A stretch of DNA of 34,460 nt, taken from the NCBI GenBank assembly GCA_002213445.1, contig NJIE01000013.1, forward strand, positions 1 through 34,460. The letters are read 5' to 3'. Within the stretch, counting starts at the first letter, position 1. The number at the start of each line of letters is the position of its first letter. The notes beneath the pieces are model-generated. The model searched no databases, was not told the origin of the DNA, and worked only from the letters and a program-made list of their open reading frames with translations. A program made the position numbers and the translations under genes. Positions 23,840 to 31,366 of this stretch are shown here, in pieces. This DNA is from Xenophilus sp. AP218F (GTDB taxonomy: Bacteria > Pseudomonadota > Gammaproteobacteria > Burkholderiales > Chromobacteriaceae).

Positions 23840-25108
23840 TTAGCGTTGCTGATTGGACGAAGATGATGGGTAATAAAGACCTGGTGCCATCGAGTAGCCT
23901 GAAGGTGTTGGCGCAACACGATGTGTCTGCTGCGGCTGACCTGCTTGCTGAGAAATCGCGTCCAAATTTCCTCCGGTTTTGCCGCCTTGGCCGGTAATTT
24001 CGTCGCTGCTGAGAACTGGGCCAATAAAACGAATGCCGATGGTGTGCCCTTTGGAAATCAAGACCTGTTTGGTCGGAGTGTTGGCGGCATCATTAGTCAA
24101 AACCTGGCCAGCCTGCTGGCCCATGCCGCCGATGATGGTTCCTGCTACTGCCGTTGCGTTCGGTGTGCTTGGATAGGTCTGCACCACCCCTCCTTGCGGC
24201 GTGATGATGTTCTGCGCATTGCTCTGCGCATACAGTTGCCCGGTCTGACCGATGCCGGTAGCAATGGCAGGCAGCACGATACGAGTAAACCAGCGATTAT
24301 TAACTTCGCCTGATAAGCCACTGCGCATCGTGCTCGGATCTACGACTTTGGCAGTAACCTTGTATGAGCGCCCGTTCCACTCCATTGCGTCGAAGGTCAT
24401 GTCGACTGTGTTGTTGATGCGCTTGTAGCCGCCAGTGGCGTAAACGCGGAGGCCAGCATAAGGTCCACTCGGGACATGTGCCTCGACCAGCGAGTTCTCG
24501 TCGGTGTCAATATCAACGTCGAGGACAGCGGCTACCAGCGTGAAGTCGGGTATCACCCGTCGAGCAGGTGCCGAGGTTGGAGAGCTATTGCTGCTGTGAC
24601 CGTTAGCACTTACTTTCATGAGGGATTCACGGTAGGTTTTCTCTTCGGTCACTCGAGCGCTAGTGGCTATCCCTGGTGTCCATATTTCCAGCAAAGCGTC
24701 CAGTTTCTTGCTCAATTCGCCGGACATCTGCTGTTGCTGCTGCGGGGCTTGCTGCGCCCGTTGTTCATGGGTGATTTGGTTTGTCGGCTCACTGGGCTGG
24801 CCGCTGGGTGCTGATGCTTCGATTTTTCGCGGCTGCATCGACGGAGTCCCAATGAATGAATCACCCCGTTGGTTTGCCTCACGAGCTTTCATGTCGTTGT
24901 ATTGCTTGAGCAGCGCGGCGTAGCGTGGATCTTCCTGCGTCGTCGAGCCCTGTGCGTTCTGCATGTTCGACGGGAGGGTGATCTGGGAGACCGGCTGTGA
25001 TTTGTCGGTCCAGTATGTGTACAAGATGTAACCTACGGCTCCAACGGTACCCACCACTGCGAGGAGAATGAATTTGCCTTGCCGGCCAATATCGGTTTGT
25101 ATGCTCAT
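23840..25108 (-). CDS. traO: TraO, IcmE/DotG (VirB10/TrbI-like) core channel protein
   Basis: The 422-residue product has a single N-terminal membrane helix (FILLAVVGTVGAVGYILYTY, residues about 13-32), a proline/glutamine-rich periplasmic linker to about residue 185, and a C-terminal VirB10/TrbI-like domain. That domain starts RRVIPDFTLVAAVLDVDIDT and ends near KQVLISKGHTIGIRFIGPVL. This architecture is that of the DotG/TraO protein, which spans both membranes. It lacks the long pentapeptide repeat region of Legionella DotG, as conjugative TraO proteins do. The gap to traN is nine bases. Confidence 0.92.
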   Translation of the reverse strand: MSIQTDIGRQGKFILLAVVGTVGAVGYILYTYWTDKSQPVSQITLPSNMQNAQGSTTQEDPRYAALLKQYNDMKAREANQRGDSFIGTPSMQPRKIEASAPSGQPSEPTNQITHEQRAQQAPQQQQQMSGELSKKLDALLEIWTPGIATSARVTEEKTYRESLMKVSANGHSSNSSPTSAPARRVIPDFTLVAAVLDVDIDTDENSLVEAHVPSGPYAGLRVYATGGYKRINNTVDMTFDAMEWNGRSYKVTAKVVDPSTMRSGLSGEVNNRWFTRIVLPAIATGIGQTGQLYAQSNAQNIITPQGGVVQTYPSTPNATAVAGTIIGGMGQQAGQVLTNDAANTPTKQVLISKGHTIGIRFIGPVLSSDEITGQGGKTGGNLDAISQQAGQPQQTHRVAPTPSGYSMAPGLYYPSSSSNQQR

Positions 25109-25117
25109 TGTGATGTC

Positions 25118-26131
25118 TCAGTGAAGATCCAACTGCAGGGATACGATTCGGCCCTGATCAGAAACGGTGATGTACGGGGTCGGCGGCAATCGGTAAACGT
25201 GGGTCCCGTCAGCAGAAGAAATGGTTTTGTCGAAGGGGGACTGCATATCTCCTGATGTGCGCACAAAAATCTGTCCGTCATATTGCCAGGCGCGGGTATT
25301 CGGTGGCGCTCCATGGATTGCGATTGGTATGGCATTTTGAGGGGGCAAGCCATCAAGGAAGGCTTGCAGGGTTTCGTCGTAGAGTGCGATTCGTCCGACT
25401 CCCGCAATCGGAGCTATCGCGTTGGGGCCTCTCCCCGGGATGCGCAGATCGAGACGAACATCAACTACTCGCGTGTTGGACTTGGTATCAGGTTCGCCGC
25501 TGGTCAAGCTCACCACTACCGGCGTTGCCAGGCCATATAAGAAGGCGGTTAGGTTGGCGTCGTCGTATGATGTCTTAGCAGTGATTACTACGGCCGCGGT
25601 GTCCTGGATCCATTCGGGACTGAAGTTTCGATCGTCTGACACGCGCGGTGCTGCTGCCAATGGCCAGGGTTGACCTGTGCTATCAAGGAAAAGGATCGTC
25701 GTTGTTTTACCCGGCAGCGTGCGAGCGACCGGGATCTTGGCTCCTGGAGACAAATCGACAGATAAGGTGTTGATGCGGGGGACGGCGCGGACGGGCTGGT
25801 ATGCGGTAGCGCGGCGGAATCCATCCAGCTTGTCGCGCAACTGCTTCACCTCTGTTGGTTTCAATGGTGCGACCACATCTGCCGCAGCAGCGCTTGGCCC
25901 GGCCAACGGCGGGCGAGAGGGTGGAACAGGCTGCCCAGAAGGCGCGGAGCCGCTCGTTGATCCTGATGTCGCATATTGGCTACCGTCATAACGGGTCGTT
26001 GGGAACGCTGCCTTCAGCTTTTCGCTGCCAGGAGCTGCGGGAAAACTATCGCTCTTCGCTGCTCCAGTGTCCGCAGCAAACGAGGCGCTACATAACAACG
26101 CGCCCAAGCAAAACATAACAATAGGTTTCAT
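25118..26131 (-). CDS. traN: TraN, IcmK/DotH-type outer-membrane core protein
   Basis: The 337-residue product has a signal peptide (MKPIVMFCLGALLCSASFAA, cleavage near residue 20), then a disordered Pro/Ser/Ala segment to about residue 80. The beta-rich DotH domain follows, with ARTLPGKTTTILFLDSTGQP, PEWIQDTAAVVITAKTSYDD, and a C-terminal DGTHVYRLPPTPYITVSDQG. In the family this protein is secreted and forms the outer-membrane ring with DotC and DotD. Neither of those genes is in the window. GAGGTAACGCGC precedes the ATG. The gap to traM is five bases. Confidence 0.9.
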   Translation of the reverse strand: MKPIVMFCLGALLCSASFAADTGAAKSDSFPAAPGSEKLKAAFPTTRYDGSQYATSGSTSGSAPSGQPVPPSRPPLAGPSAAAADVVAPLKPTEVKQLRDKLDGFRRATAYQPVRAVPRINTLSVDLSPGAKIPVARTLPGKTTTILFLDSTGQPWPLAAAPRVSDDRNFSPEWIQDTAAVVITAKTSYDDANLTAFLYGLATPVVVSLTSGEPDTKSNTRVVDVRLDLRIPGRGPNAIAPIAGVGRIALYDETLQAFLDGLPPQNAIPIAIHGAPPNTRAWQYDGQIFVRTSGDMQSPFDKTISSADGTHVYRLPPTPYITVSDQGRIVSLQLDLH

Positions 26132-26136
26132 GCGCG

Positions 26137-26832
26137 TTACCTCGGGATCAGTTCAATTCGACGGAGTTGAACACCTTCGATGTTGTCGAGTACGGTGGAG
26201 CGTTCTACCTCGATCGTGGCCATGAAGTTCATCGGGGCCATCTCCGTGGTTTGCCCAACAGCTTGCACCTGTATGGGCATCCGAATTACCCACTGGTAAA
26301 TGCCATCCACAGGGGCCTCGCCAACCAGGACGGCGGTGCCGCCGTTGGCTTGCAGATTCATGCGTTGTTTACTCTTCACTAAATCGAGTAGCTTGGAATC
26401 ATTCAGCGCTTTGAGCACCGATTCATAGCCTTTAGCGGTGTAGCGCGGTCGTACGTCTTCGAGCTGCTGTCGCCAGTGCACGAAGTCCAGCATGAGGCTG
26501 CGCTCCAGGGTCTCTTTGCCGAACTGAAGAACATCAGAAGATTTGCGGTATGGTTGGGACATCGGGATAAGCTGCATGTACCGGCCGCGATCCGCTGCGA
26601 AATATTCACGGACTCGGTGGGCCGCAAACCAAATGCCCATGACGTTTCCAGCAACTGCAATAACCAAAGTAAGGCCCAAAATGTAGTTGAGCCGAACTGC
26701 CGAGATGCTCATGAAGCGAAACTTGCGCCGCTGAGTTTCCATTTGAACCGCAGGCTTGATTGAATCGTGTGTTTGGTGCAGTTTCGCCACTGCCTCTTCC
26801 AGCATCTGGTTGACTTCGTCGCGCGCGCTCAT
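26137..26832 (-). CDS. traM: TraM, IcmL/DotI-type inner-membrane protein
   Basis: The 231-residue product has a cytoplasmic helical N-terminus (MSARDEVNQMLEEAVAKLHQ), one membrane helix at about residues 48-70 (LNYILGLTLVIAVAGNVMGI), and a periplasmic NTF2/VirB8-like domain including RYTAKGYESVLKALNDSKLL and IYQWVIRMPIQVQAVG. This matches DotI/IcmL and IncI TraM. AGGAGGTGCT lies directly before the ATG. It is the first gene of the leftward tra operon here; the good promoter at 26863-26890 lies about 30 bases upstream. Confidence 0.92.
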   Translation of the reverse strand: MSARDEVNQMLEEAVAKLHQTHDSIKPAVQMETQRRKFRFMSISAVRLNYILGLTLVIAVAGNVMGIWFAAHRVREYFAADRGRYMQLIPMSQPYRKSSDVLQFGKETLERSLMLDFVHWRQQLEDVRPRYTAKGYESVLKALNDSKLLDLVKSKQRMNLQANGGTAVLVGEAPVDGIYQWVIRMPIQVQAVGQTTEMAPMNFMATIEVERSTVLDNIEGVQLRRIELIPR

Positions 26833-26854
26833 AGCACCTCCTGAGTAGTCTCAA

Positions 26855-26890
26855 TTTTTCGTATTATATATATTGCGCGAAAAATGACAA
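26855..26890 (-). promoter_or_regulatory. Promoter and putative operator of the tra operon
   Basis: Read leftward, TTGTCA (26890-26885) and TATAAT (26868-26863) are 16 bases apart, a near-consensus sigma-70 promoter. The -10 element is bracketed by 7-base inverted arms TTTTTCG (26855-26861) and CGAAAAA (26878-26884), a plausible repressor site. Confidence 0.65.
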
Positions 26891-27184
26891 CAGCACCGGC
26901 CGGTACGAGCAGCACCATTAAGGTCGAAAAAAATAGGTCGTCACACTGGCTAGGACATTTCGTCCATCGAAGGGGAAATTCGCGTAGACTTAAAGGGTTG
27001 GATATCTTGAAGTTTGCGCAACTAAGCCACTATCATGTACGGACATTATAGATGTCTCATATTACGAGTTGACTATGAAAGAAAACGAGATTACTATAGC
27101 TGAAGTGGTTGCAGGTTTGGAGGGTCTCATTTCATGGTGAGTAGACCGGAACGCCGCTCCCGCTCCACGTACATAGAAGGATCG
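26891..27184. other. Intergenic control region between tra and par operons
   Basis: No gene is visible. Besides the two divergent promoters the region holds GGAC-ATTTC-GTCC (about 26963-26975) and GACAT-TATAG-ATGTC (about 27040-27054), small inverted repeats lying before the rightward -35 element that could bind the KorA- or KorB-like proteins. Confidence 0.4.
27069..27097 (+). promoter_or_regulatory. Promoter of the korA-like/parA/parB operon
   Basis: TTGACT and TACTAT are exactly 17 bases apart. The spacer contains ACGAG next to the -10, as does the promoter at 32268-32296, so the two are likely to share a regulator. Confidence 0.7.
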
Positions 27185-27658
27185 ATGACGGCTGAGGAGT
27201 TCGAGAAAGCCTTGGTAAATATCCAGATCAAGAAAGTCGCTCCGCGGACTTTGGCTGCTGCACGTGAAGTGCTGGTCGATGGAGTTCCGGCTCCACAAGT
27301 CTGGGAAAAGCATGGAATGGAAAAAACCCAGCTCTATCGATTTACAGCCAAGCTACTGAAGCTCAAAGCTCAACAAGATGATCCAGGAGTTCTGGTTAAA
27401 GCCATCTTGCCAAGCAACGCAGCAAAGTTAGTCGAATCCCTATCCGAAGCGTGGCAGAAAAAACAACAGTTGCAGGGGCAATTAGAGGAGCTCCGTTCGC
27501 TCACCTCGGCATGTCGCCAGGAGCTGGACGACACGATCCGCTCAGCCCTGCAGGTTCAGCAATCTATTATCGAGGGGCAAACCCATGGCGAAGCAAAGCC
27601 GAGCCAACGGATACATGAAGAAGCAGCTGGTCGTAAACCAGAAGGGCGGCATAGGTAA
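27185..27658 (+). CDS. korA: KorA/TrfB-like transcriptional repressor with extended C-terminus
   Basis: Counted from the ATG at 27185 (AGAAGGATCG upstream) the protein has 157 residues; an ATG at 27134 with GGAGGG upstream would add 17. Residues 1-55 (MTAEEFEKALVNIQIKKVAP then RTLAAAREVLVDGVPAPQVW) match KorA/TrfB: an N-terminal helix, VLVDG, then the helix-turn-helix EKHGMEKTQLYRFTAKLL. After this comes a helical, partly coiled-coil tail of about 90 residues not found in IncP KorA. The parA-like gene begins inside it in another frame, as incC does within korA of RK2. It probably represses its own promoter and other plasmid promoters. Confidence 0.75.
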   Translation: MTAEEFEKALVNIQIKKVAPRTLAAAREVLVDGVPAPQVWEKHGMEKTQLYRFTAKLLKLKAQQDDPGVLVKAILPSNAAKLVESLSEAWQKKQQLQGQLEELRSLTSACRQELDDTIRSALQVQQSIIEGQTHGEAKPSQRIHEEAAGRKPEGRHR

Positions 27659-28400
27659 AACAACGCTCTGCCGACAGCAGACCTTTTATACCCATGAACT
27701 CGGTTATCGAGTGCTGGCAGCAGATCTGGATCCTCAGGGCAACTTCACCCGCACTATGCTACAAGTCCGCGAGCGAAACGGACTCCCGCCGGCTGGAGAG
27801 GTGATGACGGCTGCGCATTTGTTTATGGAAACCCCTCCAGACTTGCCTCTACTGTGGTGTGACGACGGGCTTGCCCTACTACCCTCAACCCCTGAGCTTC
27901 TAGATATTCCGACGCTCGGCCTTCAGGTGATAGGTCGGCCACGGAAAATCCTTGAGCACATAGAGAGTAGGAATCAATTTGACTTCATGATTACCGACAT
28001 CGGTCCTGCACGTCTCGCGATGATGAAGGCAATTCTCCAGGCTGTCGATTTTGTAGTATGCCCTTTCGACATTGATCAGGACGCCATCGATGGCCTACAC
28101 ACGCTTATGCACGATATTCGTGAGGCTCAAACAGTTCTCGGCAATCCAACTCTGAAAATGCTAGGTGGCTTAGCATCACTAATCAATACTGACCGTGTGT
28201 TCGAGGTCCGAAGTGTGGAGGAACTCAAACAAGCGATGGGAGATATTATCATTCCTCCAGTGCTGTATGATCGCGCAGCTACTAAATACGCCAAAGATTA
28301 CCCGGTATGGCAGAGCTCCAAAGGAATTTCCAAATCGAAAGCGGCCACGGAAATGCGAAATGTCTGCGAATACCTGCTAACTAGAATGATGGAGCAATAA
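27585..28400 (+). CDS. parA: ParA/IncC-like partition ATPase
   Basis: The 271-residue product is a Walker-type ParA. The deviant Walker A motif KGGIGKTT is at residues about 20-27, LAADLDPQGNFTRTML carries the A' Asp, and DFMITDIGPARLAMMKAILQ is the Walker B region. There is no N-terminal DNA-binding domain, as in the short IncC2 form. The start has GAGGGG eight bases upstream and lies 74 bases inside the korA-like gene. ATP-dependent nucleoid binding and plasmid positioning with ParB are family knowledge. Its stop overlaps the parB start (TAATG). Confidence 0.92.
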   Translation: MAKQSRANGYMKKQLVVNQKGGIGKTTLCRQQTFYTHELGYRVLAADLDPQGNFTRTMLQVRERNGLPPAGEVMTAAHLFMETPPDLPLLWCDDGLALLPSTPELLDIPTLGLQVIGRPRKILEHIESRNQFDFMITDIGPARLAMMKAILQAVDFVVCPFDIDQDAIDGLHTLMHDIREAQTVLGNPTLKMLGGLASLINTDRVFEVRSVEELKQAMGDIIIPPVLYDRAATKYAKDYPVWQSSKGISKSKAATEMRNVCEYLLTRMMEQ

Positions 28401-29479
28401 TGCCAAAACCCAAACTAATGATCACATCGATGGCGCAGTCGGCGCGGTCTGTACTTAACGGTAATGGCGCAACGTTAATGCCTATCGAAAAACTGAAACG
28501 TGATCCGAAACAACCAAGAAAGCGGTTTAATCAGAAGAAACTGCAATCCTTATCCGACTCTATCAAAGCTCAAGGCGTGCTACAGCCGATTGGCTGGTAT
28601 CCAGAGCCGGACAATGATGGATTATATATCATCAAGTTTGGTGAGCGCCGCTGGCTGGCTTCGCAAATGGCTGGGCTGTCCGAAATTCCAGGAAATCCGG
28701 TTTTGCAAAAAAGTCGGCTCGTTCAGTTAATCGAAAACGAGCAACGGGAAGGGTTGACCTGCATGGAGGCTGCCTGGGGGATCAGAGACGCCATGGAGGA
28801 AGAAAAACTGACTGTTGCTCAAGTATGTGAACAAACTGGGTTCTCTAAGAGTTATGTCAGTAAGCTTCTAACCTTAGTCGATGCCCCAGATTTTATTCAG
28901 GATCTAGAAGAGAACGGCATCACCGAGTCGGCTGAAAATCTCTATACGTTGACGGTGTTGTGGAAAGAGCACCCCGAAGAAGTGCGTTCCTGGTGCGAGG
29001 CAATTCAAGAGGGAAGCACGATCATCCGTAGAGATATCGAGGCTTTCAAGGTAACATTACGCGGTGGCCCCATAGTCAAACAAGTTCAAGCTGTGGAAAA
29101 TGCGATGCCACCCAAGCCTGAGCTAGCGGATGTAGTCAACAATGCTGCGGAGCAAAGTCCTGTTCAGAAAATTGAAACTGAGGCAGGGATCCATTCGAGC
29201 AATCTAGACCAAGAATCTGGGGGGCAGACCACAGCAGGAAATGAAAAAGCTCCAATTAATACTGGAGGAGGCTCAGAGCAGGGAGAGGAAATGGCGAATT
29301 CGCCTCGAAGTATCGAAAAACCACTCCATAAATCTTTTGAAGCTCAGCGAATTCAAGTTTTGCTAGCTGATGGGCAAATTGGACACTTGGTCCTGCCTGC
29401 CCAGGTTGAAATCCATCTCGGGAATGGCGCGCGAGTTATGGTGCCGTTCACTTATCTGGCAGAAGTCTCCCTCACATAA
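28400..29479 (+). CDS. parB: ParB/KorB-like centromere-binding protein
   Basis: The 359-residue product has a ParB N-terminal domain (residues about 30-120: MPIEKLKRDPKQPRKRF, GERRWLASQMAGL, ENEQREGLTCMEAAWGI) with the CTP-binding-type GERR and ENEQRE motifs. A KorB-type helix-turn-helix follows (TVAQVCEQTGFSKSYVSKLL, about 130-150), then a linker rich in Gln/Glu/Gly to about 300. The C-terminal beta-rich domain (IQVLLADGQIGHLVLPAQVE) resembles the KorB SH3-like dimerisation domain. It could act both in partition and as a global repressor, as KorB does. Confidence 0.9.
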   Translation: MPKPKLMITSMAQSARSVLNGNGATLMPIEKLKRDPKQPRKRFNQKKLQSLSDSIKAQGVLQPIGWYPEPDNDGLYIIKFGERRWLASQMAGLSEIPGNPVLQKSRLVQLIENEQREGLTCMEAAWGIRDAMEEEKLTVAQVCEQTGFSKSYVSKLLTLVDAPDFIQDLEENGITESAENLYTLTVLWKEHPEEVRSWCEAIQEGSTIIRRDIEAFKVTLRGGPIVKQVQAVENAMPPKPELADVVNNAAEQSPVQKIETEAGIHSSNLDQESGGQTTAGNEKAPINTGGGSEQGEEMANSPRSIEKPLHKSFEAQRIQVLLADGQIGHLVLPAQVEIHLGNGARVMVPFTYLAEVSLT

Positions 29480-29487
29480 TGAATCGG

Positions 29488-29512
29488 ACCAGGGCCTCAA
29501 GGCCCTGGTTTT
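29488..29512 (+). terminator. Strong rho-independent terminator after parB
   Basis: ACCAGGGCCT, two bases, then AGGCCCTGGT and TTT form a perfect 10-bp stem with a T-run, nine bases after the parB stop codon. Confidence 0.85.
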
Positions 29513-29559
29513 CAACGCTGCAGAATATTACTTGGTAGGTGTAGATTATGTGGACTCAG

Positions 29560-29728
29560 TGATGGACAACAGACCTGCCCACAGGCGCAAACTGCGCGCC
29601 TATGGACAGCCGCTGAAGCGGTTCGTCTGTTGCCCACACTGGACAGGCTGACGCGCTCCATGTGGACAAGCGCTACGCGCACGCCCGCTGGAAGCGGGCT
29701 TTGCCCACAATACGCTTGCCCAATCGAA
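29560..29728. repeat. 169-bp direct repeat, copy 1, with multiple stem-loops
   Basis: The repeat matches copy 2 at 30860-31028 in 162 of 169 positions. It contains several inverted repeats: CTGCCCACAGGCGC with GCGCCTATGGACAG, CCGC-TGAA-GCGG, TTGCCCACA with TGTGGACAA, and the perfect hairpin GCCCGCT-GGA-AGCGGGC. The nine-base word TGTGGACAA or its complement variants recurs in both orientations and resembles a degenerate DnaA box. It may be part of a replication origin, a resolution site or a structured RNA; no ORF fits it. Confidence 0.8.
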
Positions 29729-29894
29729 TTTTATTTTTTCCAAAACCACACCCCACCAGTGCCGTCCTCTAACGTTTCTGTCAACGTGTAAGCTCCACAG
29801 GGCACTTCGCACACACGCATTAGCTCACAACCGGCAACGGGCAGAGATACTGGCCCCTTCTCCTTCCTCATTGATATTGATCTGCTCTAGCAAG
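29729..29894. other. Spacer between direct repeat 1 and repeat block B
   Basis: No gene is seen. An AT-rich run (TTTTATTTTTTCC) follows the repeat, and a segment near 29770-29790 (TCTAACGTTTCTGTCAACGTG) resembles the sequence after copy 2 (TCTAGCGTTTCGTGCAATGTG near 31073), so the duplication once extended further. Confidence 0.45.
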
Positions 29895-30720
29895 CCAACG
29901 CGCAGCCCGCCTCCGCCGGGCTTCTACAAGCGGGTGGGCACCGGCCGGAGGACTGGCCTAGGCAGACTAGGCAGCTCGCCACCGTAGTTCAATGCCTTGG
30001 CGCGGCCGGCGCCGGCGGCGCTGGCCAACAGATCCACGAGGCGCGCGCCGCGGCCGCGCCGATCGCTGCCGGCACGTCAACGCGCAGCCCACCTCTGACG
30101 GACTGCTGCAGGTGGGCATCGGCCCGGGCGACTCGGCATCGAGGTTGACGCCGGCGGCGCTGGCCAGCAGATCCACGAGGCCCGAGTCGCGGCCGCGCCG
30201 ATCGCTGCCGGCACGTCAACGCGCAGCCCACCTCTGACGGACTGCTGCAGGTGGGCATCGGCCCGGGCGACTCGGCATCGAGGTTGACGCCGGCGGCGCT
30301 GGCCAGCAGATCCACGAGGGGCCCGCCGGCGACCAGTTGTTCCTGGATGGGCATCGGCCACTACGAGCTGGTCCAGGCCGGCCTGGCGGCTCGCCACCGT
30401 GGTTCACCGCCTTGGCGCGGCCGGCGCCAAGGCGCAGGCCAGCAGATCCACGAGGCGCGCGCCGCGTCCACTCCGACGGCCTGCTGCTGGCGAGCGGGCA
30501 TCGGCCACGACGAGCTGGTCCAGGCCGGCCTGGCGGCTCGCCACCGTAGTTCTCTGCCTTGGCGCGGTCGGCGCCGGCAAGCAGATCACGGGAGCGCCCG
30601 CCGCGGCCGCGCCGGCGGCCTGCTGCGGATCGGCACGCATTGACCCGGGCGAGTTAGCCTAGGCAGGCTTGGTAGCTCGCCATCGAGGCTCACCGCCCTG
30701 GTGCGGCCGGCGACTGCCAG
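29895..30720. repeat. GC-rich modular repeat block B
   Basis: This block carries the same modules as block A plus a third type containing GACTCGGCATCGAGGTTGAC. A perfect 132-bp tandem duplication is present: 30049-30180 and 30188-30319 are identical, with a period of 139 bp. Units beginning GGCCAC(G/T)ACGAGCTGG recur at about 30356 and 30502. The modules are shuffled in order, as if units had been exchanged by recombination. It is flanked by the two 169-bp direct repeats. No ORF has a ribosome binding site or recognisable product. Confidence 0.85.
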
Positions 30721-30859
30721 TGGATCCTATGCGTGCCCGTCGACGTGGCATCCTTGCTAAATAGCTAGAAAATCGCCACGCGGTGCTGTGTTGCAGAGTG
30801 ACTGGAAAGTTGAACATCTTACATGAGAGCAAAATTGCGGTTGCTAGCGATTCGATCCG

Positions 30860-31028
30860 TGATGGATAACAGACCTGCCCACAGGCGCAAACTGCGCGCC
30901 TATGGACAGCCGCTGAAGCGGTGCGTCAGTTACCCACACTTGCTAGGCTGACGCGCTCCATGTGGACAAGCGCTACGCGCACGCCCGCTGGAAGCGGGCT
31001 TTGCCCACAATACGCTTGCCCAATCGAA
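30860..31028. repeat. 169-bp direct repeat, copy 2
   Basis: This copy differs from copy 1 (29560-29728) at seven positions, five of them between the GCGG hairpin and GGCTGACGCGC. All inverted repeats except the TTGCCCACA arm are intact; here it reads TTACCCACA. An AT-rich run (GATTATTTTTGATTTTTC) follows, as after copy 1. The bases before it (30721-30859) show no gene. Confidence 0.8.
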
Positions 31029-31124
31029 GATTATTTTTGATTTTTCAAACCTGAAAATCGCTCGGAGCGGCTGTCTAGCGTTTCGTGCAATGTGGTTACC
31101 GGCACTGCAGGAGATGATTTTGAA

Positions 31125-31140
31125 GTTTCGCACGCGAAAC
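31125..31140. promoter_or_regulatory. parS-like palindrome, copy 2 (GTTTCGCACGCGAAAC)
   Basis: Identical to the palindrome at 13975-13990. It lies 1.6 kb downstream of parB, right after the second direct repeat, a usual distance for a partition site. Confidence 0.6.
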
Positions 31141-31150
31141 TAAATATGTT

Positions 31151-31356
31151 CCCCCTGCTGCCGCGCCCCCCCAGGGGGGCTTGACCAACGGATCGCCGTT
31201 GACACTCGGGGGCAGGGGGAAATTCATCCCCTGCCCTCCTCGGAAGCGTACTCCTACCCCCCTCGTATCAAGTGGCTTTCGCGGCATAAACAGGGATCCC
31301 GCCCGCAAGCGGGCACCCTATTTATTCCACGGTCCACTTGACACTGGGAAACCAGT
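31151..31356. other. Structured non-coding region with serial hairpins
   Basis: Several perfect or near-perfect inverted repeats follow each other: CCCCCTGC (31151) with GCAGGGGG (31212), GCCCCCCCAGGGGGGC (31165-31180), AACGG-ATCG-CCGTT, GGGCAGGGG (31210) with CCCCTGCCC (31228), GCCCGCAAGCGGGC (31301-31314) and ACTGG-GAAA-CCAGT (31343-31356). The last ones could end transcription of the leftward gene at 31367. The whole stretch might be a single-strand initiation site or origin element. Confidence 0.5.
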
Positions 31357-31366
31357 CTATCCTCGG

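Noticed and set aside
29895-30720. IncI-type shufflon
   Set aside because: There is no pilV-like gene, no rci recombinase next to it and no inverted 19-bp sfx-type repeats; the only tyrosine recombinase is 20 kb away.
29560-31028. CRISPR array
   Set aside because: The repeats are 169 bp or about 140-180 bp, without short regular repeats and unique spacers, and no cas genes are near.
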